Position numbers and translations under genes: made by a program
Assembly: GCF_001428365.1 (NCBI RefSeq)
Contig: NZ_LMSH01000003.1
Location: forward strand, 576,477 to 640,476
DNA: 64,000 bases
Source of the DNA: Arthrobacter sp. Soil763
GTDB lineage: Bacteria; Actinomycetota; Actinomycetes; Actinomycetales; Micrococcaceae
Direction: 5' to 3'
Part shown: positions 47,852 to 56,609 of the stretch, one piece after another
Numbering within the stretch: the stretch's first letter is position 1
How the letters are laid out: every line of letters starts with the position of its first letter
The notes under the pieces: generated by a model
Databases searched by the model: none
What the model was told of the DNA's origin: nothing
What the model saw: the letters and a program-made list of their open reading frames with translations, nothing else

Positions 47852-48163
47852 TCACCGGCCTGCCTGGTAAGTGACCGGGTGGCCGTTGCGGTACCACTCG
47901 GTAATGCCGCCCATGACGTTGACCGCGTCGTAGCCGGCCTGGCCGAGCTGCGCCGTGGCACGGGAGCTGCGGCCCCCGGAGGCGCACATCACGTAAACCG
48001 TGCGCCCGATCGGGACATCCCCCATGGACTCCTGGAATCGGGACAGCGGAACGTTCCGCGTACCGGGCACGAAGGCTTCGGAATACTCCTCCGCTTCGCG
48101 CACGTCGATGATGGAGACGTCGGGCCCGAGTGCTGCCAGATCGTCCACGGAGATACTCTTCAT
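47852..48163 (-). CDS. Single-domain rhodanese, first gene of the CstR operon
   Basis: The 103-residue protein has one rhodanese domain with IIDVREAEEYSEAFVPGTRNVPLS and the active cysteine in VYVMCASGGRSS. The ATG has AAGGA at a 7-8 nt spacing. Two bases separate its stop from the CstR start, so regulator and enzyme are made together from a promoter with a CstR-type site. Confidence 0.88.
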   Translation of the reverse strand: MKSISVDDLAALGPDVSIIDVREAEEYSEAFVPGTRNVPLSRFQESMGDVPIGRTVYVMCASGGRSSRATAQLGQAGYDAVNVMGGITEWYRNGHPVTYQAGR

Positions 48164-48208
48164 GCTGGTGTCCTTCCCTGTTGTCCGGCTGCCCGGGCCT
48201 ACCCCTCC

Positions 48209-48238
48209 ATTGTGATACCCCTGGGGGTATTTATGCAA
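48209..48238 (-). promoter_or_regulatory. CstR-type operator 3 and promoter of the rhodanese-CstR operon
   Basis: ATACCCCTGGGGGTAT (48215-48230) lies within an 18-bp spacer between minus-strand hexamers TTGCAT (48233-48238) and CACAAT (48209-48214). It indicates that CstR represses its own operon. Confidence 0.8.
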
Positions 48239-48364
48239 ACCCGGCAGCCCGCGGCACTGTCCCCCGCCGCCGGCCCTCGGTAGACTCGGGACCGCGGGTC
48301 ATCCGATCCGCTGAGTGGTTTCACCGCCGGGTGCGGCGCGCCCGGCAGGCCAGAAAGGCCGGCC

Positions 48365-49531
48365 ATGGACCCCACCCCCGACCGGGAACACCCGCTGGAT
48401 CCGTTTCCCCGCTACCAACGGATGCGGGATACCGCCCCCGTCTTCCACGACGAGGAGTCCGGCAGCTGGCACGTCTTCCGGTATGAGGACGTGCAGCGGG
48501 TCCTCTCCGACCACGCCGCATTCTCCTCGCGGATGCGTCCGGACGAGCCTTCCGAGTCCGGCCACCTCTTCGAATCCAGCCTGATCACCACCGACCCGCC
48601 CCGGCACCGGCAGCTGCGCTCGCTGGTGACCCAGGCGTTCACCCCCAAGGCGGTGGATGCCCTGGCGCCCCGCATCGCCCGGCTCGCCGACGACCTGCTG
48701 GACGGGATCGCTGCCCGCGGCACGGCCGACCTGATCGAGGAGCTGGCCTACCCGCTGCCGGTCATTGTCATCTCCGAGCTGCTCGGCGTCCCCGCGGAGG
48801 ACCGTGACCGCTTCAAGCTGTGGTCGGATGTGATCGTCAGCCAGACGCGCACCGGCGCCCCGACCGCGGAGCACGAGGCGGCCAACCGGGAGATGACGGA
48901 GTACTTCCTGGCCCTGATCGAGCAGCGCCGCAGCCGGCCCGGGACGGACCTGGTCAGCGGCTTGCTCGCCGCCGACATCGACGGCCAGAAGCTCAGCGTC
49001 CCGGAACTGCTCGGGTTCTGCAGCCTGTTGCTGGTTGCCGGCAACGAAACCACCACCAACCTGATCGGCAATGCCGTGCTGTGCTTCACCGAGGTTCCGG
49101 GCACCATGGAACGGCTCCGCCGTGATCCGGCCCTGCTGCCCCAGGCCATCGAGGAAGTGCTCCGCTACCGCTCACCGGTCCAGTCGATGTACCGGATAAC
49201 AGCCGCCGCTACAGAGCTGCGCGGGGTCCGCATCCCGGCCGGAGCCCCGATGGTGGCCTGGATCGGCTCCGCGAACCGGGACGAACGCCAGTTTCCGCAG
49301 GCGGCCGAGTTCGACGTCGAGCGGGCCCCGAACCGGCACCTCGCGTTCGGCCACGGCGTCCATTTCTGCCTGGGCGCCCCGCTTGCCCGGCTCGAGGCCA
49401 GGACCGCGCTGCAGGCCACGCTCGCCCGGCTGCCCGGGCTGGCCGTCGCCCCGACCCCGCCCCTCGAACGCATGGACAGCACCATCGTCTACGGCCTGAA
49501 GGCGCTGCCGGTCAACTGGCAGGCGGCCTGA
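48365..49531 (+). CDS. Cytochrome P450
   Basis: The 388-residue enzyme has the oxygen-binding I-helix motif AGNETTTN, ExxR in EVLRYRS and the heme-ligand Cys335 in FGHGVHFCLGAPLAR. It is a soluble class I bacterial P450. No ferredoxin or reductase gene lies nearby. The substrate is unknown; the family resembles CYP107-type hydroxylases. An 8-bp GC dyad (49545-49562) after the stop may end transcription. Confidence 0.9.
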   Translation: MDPTPDREHPLDPFPRYQRMRDTAPVFHDEESGSWHVFRYEDVQRVLSDHAAFSSRMRPDEPSESGHLFESSLITTDPPRHRQLRSLVTQAFTPKAVDALAPRIARLADDLLDGIAARGTADLIEELAYPLPVIVISELLGVPAEDRDRFKLWSDVIVSQTRTGAPTAEHEAANREMTEYFLALIEQRRSRPGTDLVSGLLAADIDGQKLSVPELLGFCSLLLVAGNETTTNLIGNAVLCFTEVPGTMERLRRDPALLPQAIEEVLRYRSPVQSMYRITAAATELRGVRIPAGAPMVAWIGSANRDERQFPQAAEFDVERAPNRHLAFGHGVHFCLGAPLARLEARTALQATLARLPGLAVAPTPPLERMDSTIVYGLKALPVNWQAA

Positions 49532-49615
49532 GCGCACCGCTCCCCCGCCCGGGACCGGGCGGCTTCCGGCGCAGCGGCTCTGGCCCGGACCGTGGATGGT
49601 TGTTAGCGTGGCGGC

Positions 49616-50839
49616 ATGAGCCCGTCAAAGACGCCCGCGGAGATCCTCACTCTGGCCGGCAGCGAGGTGCGCATCTCCAGCCCGGACAAGGTGCTCTTCC
49701 CGGAGCCGGGGCTGACCAAGCTCGATGTGGTCCGCTACTACCTCTCCGTCGCCGATGGTGCGCTGCGCGGCGCCGGCGGCCGGCCCATGGTGCTCAAGCG
49801 CTTCCCCAAAGGGATCGACGCCGAACCGTTCTTCCAAAAGCGCGTCCCGGAAAACCACCCGGCGTTCATCGACACGGCGACGCTGCACTACGCCTCGGGG
49901 ACCTCTGCCGAAGAGGCCGTCATCCGGGATGCCGCGGGCCTGGCGTGGGTCGTGAACCTGGGCTGCCTGGACCTCAACCCGCACCCCGTCCGCGCCGAGG
50001 ACCTGGAACACCCCGACGAGCTCCGCGTCGATCTCGACCCGATGCCGGGCGTCGGCTGGTCCCAGATTGTCGACGTCGCCTACGTGGCGCGGGAGGTGCT
50101 CGACGACGTCGGCCTGGTGGGCTGGCCAAAAACGAGCGGCTCGCGGGGCCTCCACATCCTGGTGCGGATCGCGCCCCGGTGGTCCTACCGGGACGTGCGC
50201 CTTGCCGCCGAGACCCTTGCCCGCGAGATCGAAAACCGGGCACCCGGCCTCGCCACCGCGCGCTGGTGGAAGGAAGAGCGCGGCGAGAGCGTGTTCGTGG
50301 ACTTCAACCAGAATGCCAAGGACCGCACCGTGGCCTCCGCGTATTCGATCCGGCCGCTGCCCGACGCGCGGGTCTCGGCGCCGCTGACCTGGGCCGAGGT
50401 CCGCTCGGCCCGGCCGGAGCAGTTCACGGTCCTGACCGTTCCCGGACGGTACGCCGACGCCGGCGACCCCCACAGCGGCATCGACGACGCCGCCGGCTCA
50501 CTTGACGCGTTGCTCGCCCTGGCCGCCGAGCTCGGACCGGCCGAGAAGCCGCCCCGCGGCGCCGACGGTTCCGGACGCCGGCAGTCGGTGATGCCGCTCA
50601 TCGAGGTGGCGCGCACCAAGACGAAACCGGAAGCCCTCGCGGCCCTCGACGAATGGAAGGGCCTGCACGCCGACGTCGTCCCGGACCTGCATCCGGCCGA
50701 CGTCCTCATCGACGGCATGCGCGGATCGAGTTCGCTCTGGTACCGGGTCCGGGTGAATCTCCAGCACGTGCCCGAGGGCAACCGGCCGGCGCAGGAGCCG
50801 CTCATCGCCGATTACGACCCGTGGGCGGGCAAGGAGTAG
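49616..50839 (+). CDS. Stand-alone LigD-type polymerase domain protein (copy 2)
   Basis: The 407-residue protein has the same LigD polymerase motifs as the 16.3-kb copy: RVDLDPMPG, KTSGSRGLHILV and FVDFNQNAKDR. It has about 70 more C-terminal residues (starting near KTKPEALAALDEW) that are absent from copy 1. It should be a primase-polymerase that adds ribo- or deoxynucleotides at DNA ends. Neither Ku nor a ligase domain is next to it. Confidence 0.87.
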   Translation: MSPSKTPAEILTLAGSEVRISSPDKVLFPEPGLTKLDVVRYYLSVADGALRGAGGRPMVLKRFPKGIDAEPFFQKRVPENHPAFIDTATLHYASGTSAEEAVIRDAAGLAWVVNLGCLDLNPHPVRAEDLEHPDELRVDLDPMPGVGWSQIVDVAYVAREVLDDVGLVGWPKTSGSRGLHILVRIAPRWSYRDVRLAAETLAREIENRAPGLATARWWKEERGESVFVDFNQNAKDRTVASAYSIRPLPDARVSAPLTWAEVRSARPEQFTVLTVPGRYADAGDPHSGIDDAAGSLDALLALAAELGPAEKPPRGADGSGRRQSVMPLIEVARTKTKPEALAALDEWKGLHADVVPDLHPADVLIDGMRGSSSLWYRVRVNLQHVPEGNRPAQEPLIADYDPWAGKE

Positions 50840-50890
50840 CCGGCGCCTGCAGGGCCGTCCGGCGCGCCCTGAGGCTCGCGGTTTGCGGGG

Positions 50891-51724
50891 CTAGCGGGGC
50901 GCCGGCGCTGAGCTGAGCTCGAAGCGGTCGCCGTAGACGGACCAGCTGAAGGGCGGGACCAGTCCGAGGTTGCCGGCTTCCAGGAGTCCCTTGTGGATGT
51001 CCTGCCGCCCGTGCTTCTGGTAGTCGCCCCAGCTCTTGAGCACCGCCACCCGGGCGTCCACCACGGCGGCAAGGTACGCCGCTTCGTCCCCGCCCTCGGC
51101 GGGCGGCCGGTGGGCTTTCCGGGCCGTGGCCAGGATGCCGCCGAACGATTCGTCGTCGTCGCCCGGTCCGTGGTTGACCGAGACGTCGTAGTAGATGGCC
51201 AGCCCCAGGGGCCCGACGCCATCCCGCGCCGCCGCTTCCAGTGCCGGCCCCCAGTAGACGCGGTCCCGTTCTTCCTGCTGCGCCCGCCGGAACGCCGGGT
51301 CCTCAGCGGCAGCCTGCCAGTCGGCCGGGAAGGACGGGTCCAGGAGCCGGTGGCTCAGCGCGGGGCGTTTCTTGTCTGGCGCGTCCATGATCTGTTCAAG
51401 CTGCGGCAGGTAGCGCGCCAGCGGGTTGCCCGGGGCAGCGGCCGTGTAGGCCTGCACCAGCTCGAGCATGTCCCCGGTGCCGCTACACCAGCCCACCAGC
51501 CCGCCGGTGTAGCCCCTGCCGTCGTCGATGTCCTCGATGTAGGCGAAGGCGGTGGTCCAGTCCGGTGTGGAGTTTTCCGCGGTGGAGGTCAGCTGCAGCG
51601 CGATCTCCTTGTAGACCGGATCGGCGAGCCCGGCCCGGCCCTGGACTTCTTGGCCTTGCGTTTCCTCGCCCTGCGTTTCAGCGTTTTCCGGACCGCTCTT
51701 TCGTCCCCACAACCGTTCCCACAT
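50891..51724 (-). CDS. GH46 chitosanase without signal peptide
   Basis: The 277-residue protein is a family 46 glycoside hydrolase that cuts chitosan. The catalytic pair is Glu50 (STAENSTPDW) and Asp68 (IEDIDDGRGYTGG), with the same 18-residue spacing as Glu22/Asp40 of Streptomyces CsnN174. The ATG at 51724 has GGAGG 5 nt upstream, so the protein starts MWERLWGRKS and has no signal peptide. A Gln/Glu-rich linker (about 17-30) precedes the domain. Confidence 0.87.
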   Translation of the reverse strand: MWERLWGRKSGPENAETQGEETQGQEVQGRAGLADPVYKEIALQLTSTAENSTPDWTTAFAYIEDIDDGRGYTGGLVGWCSGTGDMLELVQAYTAAAPGNPLARYLPQLEQIMDAPDKKRPALSHRLLDPSFPADWQAAAEDPAFRRAQQEERDRVYWGPALEAAARDGVGPLGLAIYYDVSVNHGPGDDDESFGGILATARKAHRPPAEGGDEAAYLAAVVDARVAVLKSWGDYQKHGRQDIHKGLLEAGNLGLVPPFSWSVYGDRFELSSAPAPR

Positions 51725-51860
51725 CAGGGCCTCCCGAGTTCGTTGTGACAGCGAGGCTAGCAGCCCCGCCGGCACCGGCGACAGGGACCTTCCGGCCCTG
51801 TGCAGCGCGGCTACACTGATCAGGAATCCACCTCCTGGCCGGCAGAGACGGGGCACGACG

Positions 51861-52646
51861 ATGGCAACTTTCCGGGACCTTCATTACCTCGGTGAACCGC
51901 TGGTGCTTCCCAACGCCTGGGACGTCGGTTCCGCGCTGGCCTTCGCCGCGGCGGGGTTCCCGGCCGTCGGCACCACCAGCTTCGGGATCGCCGCCAGCGC
52001 CGGCGCCCCGGACGGCGGCCGCGCCAGCCAGACGGCGACCGCCGCGCTGGTGCCGCAGCTGTGCCGCCTGCCGGTCCACATCACCGCGGATATCGAGGAC
52101 GGGTACTCCGATGATCCGGACGAGGTCGCCGGCCTCGTGGCCCGGCTGGCGGCCGTCGGCGTCGCCGGGGTCAACCTGGAGGACAGTGCGGACGGGCACC
52201 TGGTGGATCCGGTGGTGGCCGCCGGGAAGCTGGCTGCCGTGAAGCGCCGCAGCCCCGAGGTTTTCCTCAACGCCCGGGTGGACAACATCTGGTTCGGCGA
52301 GCAGGCCACCGTGGAGGCGGTCCTGGAGCGCGCCGCGATGTACGCCGACGCCGGCGCGGACGGAATTTTCGTCCCGGGGCTGGCGGTTCCGGAGGACATC
52401 CGACGCGTCACCGCCGGCGTCGGGCTGCCGGTCAACGTGCTGGCTCATCCCGTACTGACGGTCGCGGAGCTGGGCGAGCTCGGGGTCCGCCGGGTCAGTT
52501 CCGGCTCACTGCCGTACCGGGCCGCCGTCGACGCTGCCGTGAACGTGGCCACCGCGCTGCGGGACGGCAGGCCGGCGCCGGGAGCGACGTCGTACTGGGA
52601 GATGCAGGCGCGGCTCGTAGCGTTCCACCAGCAGCCCGCGGACTGA
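51861..52646 (+). CDS. Isocitrate lyase/PEP mutase-family protein
   Basis: The 261-residue TIM-barrel enzyme has the superfamily motifs: TTSFGIAAS, HITADIEDGYSDDP (metal-binding acid residues) and LNARVDNIW. It lacks the KKCGH loop of isocitrate lyase, so it is more like the carboxyphosphonoenolpyruvate mutase or 2-methylisocitrate lyase-related group. The exact reaction is unknown. It is monocistronic and convergent with the dehydrogenase that follows. Confidence 0.83.
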   Translation: MATFRDLHYLGEPLVLPNAWDVGSALAFAAAGFPAVGTTSFGIAASAGAPDGGRASQTATAALVPQLCRLPVHITADIEDGYSDDPDEVAGLVARLAAVGVAGVNLEDSADGHLVDPVVAAGKLAAVKRRSPEVFLNARVDNIWFGEQATVEAVLERAAMYADAGADGIFVPGLAVPEDIRRVTAGVGLPVNVLAHPVLTVAELGELGVRRVSSGSLPYRAAVDAAVNVATALRDGRPAPGATSYWEMQARLVAFHQQPAD

Positions 52647-52665
52647 CCGGGCCGGAATAGGGCGG

Positions 52666-53559
52666 CTATGCCGGCCCGGGGTCCGTTCCGGTGCTGGCGA
52701 AGTAGGCGGCGGCCAGGTCCTGCTTGCCGCGGCCCTGGGCGGCGGCCCGCTCCAGGCGCGCGGCGGACGCCTCGGCACCGTCGAGCCGCAGGCCGTGCTC
52801 GCGGGCCGCAGCCAGGATCAGGTGGGCGTCCTTGAGGGAGGTATCGACGGCGAAGGACGCCGGCTCCAGCCGGTCCTCGAGGATCAGGTCCGCCTTGGCG
52901 CGCAGGAATGGCAGGTCGAGCACACCGCCGTCCAGCAGTTCGAAGAACTGGCCCGGGTCGACGTCCAGGGCCTTGGCGAGGGCGACGACCTCCCCTGCCG
53001 CGTTGGAAGCAGCGAGCACCCAGCTGTTGACGACAAGCTTGAGCCGGGTTGCCGAGCCAGCGGCCGGGTCCTGTCCGGTCCACAAGGTGCGCGCGCCGAT
53101 CGCGTCCAGCACGGGAGCCACGCGCTCCCGCACGGCGTCCGGCCCGGCCGCGATCACCAGCAGGGCGCCGGCCTCGGCGGGCGCGCGGGTCCCGGAGACG
53201 GGTGCTTCGACCAGGTCGAGCCCGACCTCGCCGGCCAGGTCCGCCAGGGGTGCAGCGTCGTTCACGCCCACGGTGGTGGACTGCACCCAGGCGGTGCCCG
53301 GCCGCACTCCCGGGGCCGCCTGCCGGATCACGTCGGCGACGGCGGCGGCGTCGAAGAGCATGGTCAGCACCACGTCCGCGCCGGCCACCGCCTCCGCCGG
53401 CGTTTCTGCGGCCAGCGCCCCGGCGCCGACCAGTGGCCCGGTCTTGGCCCGGTCCCGGTTCCAGACCCGGACCTCGTGTCCGGCCTGCAGCAGGTTGCGG
53501 GCCATCGCGGCCCCCAGGATGCCGGTGCCCAGCACCGCCACCGTGCGCTTCGTTTCCAT
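52666..53559 (-). CDS. Beta-hydroxyacid dehydrogenase (3-hydroxyisobutyrate/tartronate type)
   Basis: The 297-residue enzyme has the N-terminal NAD(P) motif VLGTGILGAAMARNLLQAGHEVRVWNR. Arg after the second strand suggests NADP. VEAPVSGTRAPAEAGALL and NSWVLAASNAAGEVVAL with the K in TRLKLVVN give the family's substrate and catalytic Lys region. The substrate is not known. It is divergent from padR, 243 bp away. Confidence 0.83.
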   Translation of the reverse strand: METKRTVAVLGTGILGAAMARNLLQAGHEVRVWNRDRAKTGPLVGAGALAAETPAEAVAGADVVLTMLFDAAAVADVIRQAAPGVRPGTAWVQSTTVGVNDAAPLADLAGEVGLDLVEAPVSGTRAPAEAGALLVIAAGPDAVRERVAPVLDAIGARTLWTGQDPAAGSATRLKLVVNSWVLAASNAAGEVVALAKALDVDPGQFFELLDGGVLDLPFLRAKADLILEDRLEPASFAVDTSLKDAHLILAAAREHGLRLDGAEASAARLERAAAQGRGKQDLAAAYFASTGTDPGPA

Positions 53560-53760
53560 CCTGCATCCTTTCCTGCGGCCTGCTGCGGAACCGCCCGGGG
53601 TTATCGCTCATGCTCCGGGCGGCTCCCCCGGCCGTCCCAGGCAGCCATCGTATCCGGCGCGAGCGTTCCGCTGTGGCGGCCCGCTTCCACGGCGCCCGAC
53701 CGCTCCGGCGCGGGGGCTTCCGGCCTCGAAAAAGTGCTGGTTTTTGTCCATGTCGGGAAC

Positions 53761-53778
53761 GTATCGTTGAGTATCGTT
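53761..53778. promoter_or_regulatory. Tandem repeat operator before padR
   Basis: GTATCGTT occurs twice in direct orientation (53761-53768 and 53771-53778), 10 bp apart, one DNA turn. It lies 25 bp before the padR start and is a candidate PadR site. The ribosome site AAGGAG follows. Confidence 0.5.
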
Positions 53779-53802
53779 CGCGATCCATTTAAGGAGACCA
53801 GC

Positions 53803-54345
53803 ATGCGTAATTCATACCCGGCCGGCGGCTTCGGAACCCCCAATATCGACAGCATGTGGCAGGCGGTGGAAGATCTGCGGTCACGGTTCGAGAAGCGCGC
53901 CGGCGGCCGGGCGGGACGGGGCGAAGTGCGGTCAGCGGTGCTGGCCCTGCTCGCGGAAAGGCCAATGCACGGTTACCAGATCATCCGCGAGATCGAGGAG
54001 CGCAGCGGCGGCAGCTGGAAGCCGAGCGCCGGCTCCGTCTATCCGACGCTGCAACTACTCGCTGACGAAGGGCTGATCCGGGCCGAGGAGTCCAACGGAC
54101 GCAAGATCTACTCGCTGACCGAGGCCGGGCGGGAGACCCTCGCGGGCGAGGGCGCCTCGGCGCCGTGGGAAGAGGCGGCCCACTCGTCCGGCCCGGGATT
54201 TGCGGCACTGCCGAAAGCCGGCGTCGAGCTGGCCCAGGCCGCGGCACAGGTGGGCCGCACCGGTTCGCCGGAGCAGGTGAAGCAGGCCGTAGCGGTGCTT
54301 GATGAGGCACGTCGCCGGCTGTACTCGATTCTGGCCCAGGACTGA
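53803..54345 (+). CDS. PadR-family regulator
   Basis: The 180-residue protein has the PadR winged helix (VLALLAERPMHGYQIIREIEE, then PSAGSVYPTLQLLADEGLI) and a C-terminal helical part used for dimerisation. It is preceded by a strong AAGGAG site. Five bases separate it from the AarF gene, so it likely controls its own operon, and the GTATCGTT repeats are a candidate site. Confidence 0.87.
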   Translation: MRNSYPAGGFGTPNIDSMWQAVEDLRSRFEKRAGGRAGRGEVRSAVLALLAERPMHGYQIIREIEERSGGSWKPSAGSVYPTLQLLADEGLIRAEESNGRKIYSLTEAGRETLAGEGASAPWEEAAHSSGPGFAALPKAGVELAQAAAQVGRTGSPEQVKQAVAVLDEARRRLYSILAQD

Positions 54346-54350
54346 CGCAG

Positions 54351-56063
54351 GTGCCCTCGGTTCGCCGGGACCGGGCAGACCCGGGTCCCGGCGCCGGCAA
54401 CACCCGCGCCCGCTACCGGCGCATCCTGCGGTTCGCTGCGTGGCATCTGGCGGTGACCTGGTGGTTCGAGCTGTTCCTTCCCCGCATCGGGCTCGGCAGC
54501 ATCGCCGCGCGCACCCGGACTCAGCGGATGCAGCGCTTCGCGCAGCGCTTCCGCGTACTGGCGGTGGAGCTGGGCGGCCTCATGATCAAGGTCGGCCAGT
54601 TCCTCTCGTCCCGGCTGGACGTGCTTCCGCCCGAAATCACCCGGGAGCTTGAGGGCCTGCAGGATGAGGTGCCTCCGGTCCCGTTCCCCGCCATCCGGGC
54701 CTTGGCCGAGGCGGAGCTGGGGACGGCACTGGACCAGGTGTTCGCGTTCGTCGACGAGGTTCCGCTCGCGGCCGCCTCGCTGGGCCAGGCCCACCGCGGC
54801 CGCCTGCTGCCGGAGAACGCCGCCGACGCCGGGCTCCGGGAGGTGGTGGTGAAGGTGCAGCGTCCGGGCATCGAGGCGATTGTCGACGTCGACCTGGCGG
54901 CCCTGCGCAAGGTGGGCGGCTGGCTCAGCCGGGTGCGTCTGGTCTCCAGCCGCGCAGACATGCCCGCCCTGGTCGAGGAGTTCGCGCAGATTTGCCGGGA
55001 GGAGATCGACTACCTGCACGAGGCGGCGAACGCGGAGCGCTTTGCGGCCGACTTCGCCGCCGACGACAGGGTGGCTGTTCCCGGCGTCGTCTGGGAGTGG
55101 AGCACCCGCCGCGTCCTGACCCTCGAGGACGTCACGGCGATCAAGATTACCGACACCGAATCCCTGCTCTCGGCGGGCATCGATCCGGTGCAGGTTGCGC
55201 CGGTGTTCGCGTCCGTGATGTTCGAACAGCTGTTCTCCAACGGTTTCTTCCACGCCGACCCGCACCCCGGCAACATCTTTGTCACCCCGGCTGGAGGGTC
55301 ACCCGCGGGCGGCTCCTGGAAGCTGACGTTCATCGATTTCGGCATGATGGGCCAGGTGCCTCCCGGGACCCGCGGCGGCCTGCGGAAACTGCTGATCGCG
55401 GCCGCCGAACGGGACGGGAAGGGCCTGGTCAGCGCCATCAGCGACGTCGGTGTGCTGGCGGCGACCGCCGACCGGGCCGAGCTGGAGCGGGCGATGACGC
55501 ACCTGTTCGGCCGGTTCGGCGGAATGGGCTTCGCCGAGCTGCGGGAGGTGGACCCGCGGGAGTTCCTCGAATTTGCCGTGGAGTTCGGCGACCTGGTCCG
55601 CTCTCTGCCGTTCCAGCTGCCGGAGAACTTCCTGCTCATCATCCGGGCCATGTCACTGACCTCGGGGATGTGCAGCGCGCTCGATCCCCGGTTCAACATC
55701 TGGGACGCGGTGGAGCCCTACGCGGCGCGGCTGCTGCGCGAGGAGCGCGGAAACATCGCCCGGGACGTGGCGCAGCAGGCGCTCGACGCCGCCGGGCTGG
55801 CGCTGGGCCTGCCCAGGCGCCTGGACGGACTGCTGACCCGGATCGAGGACGGCACACTGTCCGTGGCGAATCCGCGGCTCGAACGCCAGCTGGCACGGCT
55901 GGACCGCACGGCGCGCCGGTCGGCGTCGGCGCTGGTCTTCGGTGCCCTGCTGATTGCCGGCGCCGTGGTCCGGGCGGACGATGTGGTGCTCGGCACCGTG
56001 CTGATGACCGTGTCGGTTCTCCCGCTCCTGCACGCGCTCTCGGCGGGGCGCCGCGGCCGCTGA
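54351..56063 (+). CDS. AarF/UbiB (ABC1) atypical kinase
   Basis: The 570-residue protein has the ABC1/UbiB motifs: KVGQFLSSR (KxGQ), AAASLGQAHRGRL, VVVKVQRPG lysine, EIDYLHEAANAE, FHADPHPGN and FIDFGMMG. Two hydrophobic stretches at the C-terminus are likely membrane anchors. UbiB proteins help lipid or quinone biosynthesis with ATPase activity. The gene starts with GTG 5 nt after padR. Confidence 0.88.
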   Translation: MPSVRRDRADPGPGAGNTRARYRRILRFAAWHLAVTWWFELFLPRIGLGSIAARTRTQRMQRFAQRFRVLAVELGGLMIKVGQFLSSRLDVLPPEITRELEGLQDEVPPVPFPAIRALAEAELGTALDQVFAFVDEVPLAAASLGQAHRGRLLPENAADAGLREVVVKVQRPGIEAIVDVDLAALRKVGGWLSRVRLVSSRADMPALVEEFAQICREEIDYLHEAANAERFAADFAADDRVAVPGVVWEWSTRRVLTLEDVTAIKITDTESLLSAGIDPVQVAPVFASVMFEQLFSNGFFHADPHPGNIFVTPAGGSPAGGSWKLTFIDFGMMGQVPPGTRGGLRKLLIAAAERDGKGLVSAISDVGVLAATADRAELERAMTHLFGRFGGMGFAELREVDPREFLEFAVEFGDLVRSLPFQLPENFLLIIRAMSLTSGMCSALDPRFNIWDAVEPYAARLLREERGNIARDVAQQALDAAGLALGLPRRLDGLLTRIEDGTLSVANPRLERQLARLDRTARRSASALVFGALLIAGAVVRADDVVLGTVLMTVSVLPLLHALSAGRRGR

Positions 56064-56084
56064 CAGCGGTGGCGGCCGGGCTGC

Positions 56085-56609
56085 TCACCAGCCGGTTGTG
56101 CCGGGGCCGCCCTTGAACGGACCGACGATCTTTGCGGTGGTCCAGCCGCCGTAGAAGTCGCCCTCCTGGGCGGTCACCTGCTCTCCGTCGACCTCGCAGG
56201 AGTCCATCCGGCCGGGGTCCAAGGCCACCCGGGTGCTGAGCGCCTCAAACCCGCGGGCCGGTTCCGGGTAGGTCCACCCTGCCCGGGCCGCGGCGACGCC
56301 GCCCGCAACGACGTCGAAGTAGCGCGCCTCGCCTTTGAACTCACAGAAGCTGGTGCCCTCCACCGGGACCAGCACCCCCGCCCGGAAGGCGTCCAGCGGC
56401 AGGTAATAGACCGGCGGATGGCTCGTCTCGAGGACCCGCACCGTGTCGGTGGTGTCCGCGATTACCTGCCCGCCAAGCCGCACGACCACCCGTTCCGAGC
56501 GCGGCTCGACCCGGGGCGGCCGGGGGTAGTCCCACACCGACTCCTGGCCGGGCGAAGGTTCGATGGGCCGTGGGCGGCCGAAGAGACCGGGCAGGCGCCG
56601 TGCCATCAA
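56085..56609 (-). CDS. DUF427 protein
   Basis: The 174-residue protein has the DUF427 core: VVRLGGQVIADTTDTVRVLETSHPPVYYLP and the CEFKGEARYFDV segment, ending with YPEP. These small proteins are common in Actinobacteria, with no proven activity. It overlaps the DHFR-like gene upstream by 4 nt and is likely its operon partner. Confidence 0.82.
   Translation of the reverse strand: MMARRLPGLFGRPRPIEPSPGQESVWDYPRPPRVEPRSERVVVRLGGQVIADTTDTVRVLETSHPPVYYLPLDAFRAGVLVPVEGTSFCEFKGEARYFDVVAGGVAAARAGWTYPEPARGFEALSTRVALDPGRMDSCEVDGEQVTAQEGDFYGGWTTAKIVGPFKGGPGTTGW

Noticed and set aside
51725..51856. N-terminal extension of the chitosanase as a signal peptide
   Set aside because: The added residues lack a hydrophobic core after a basic start, and the ribosome site GGAGG fits the ATG at 51724.
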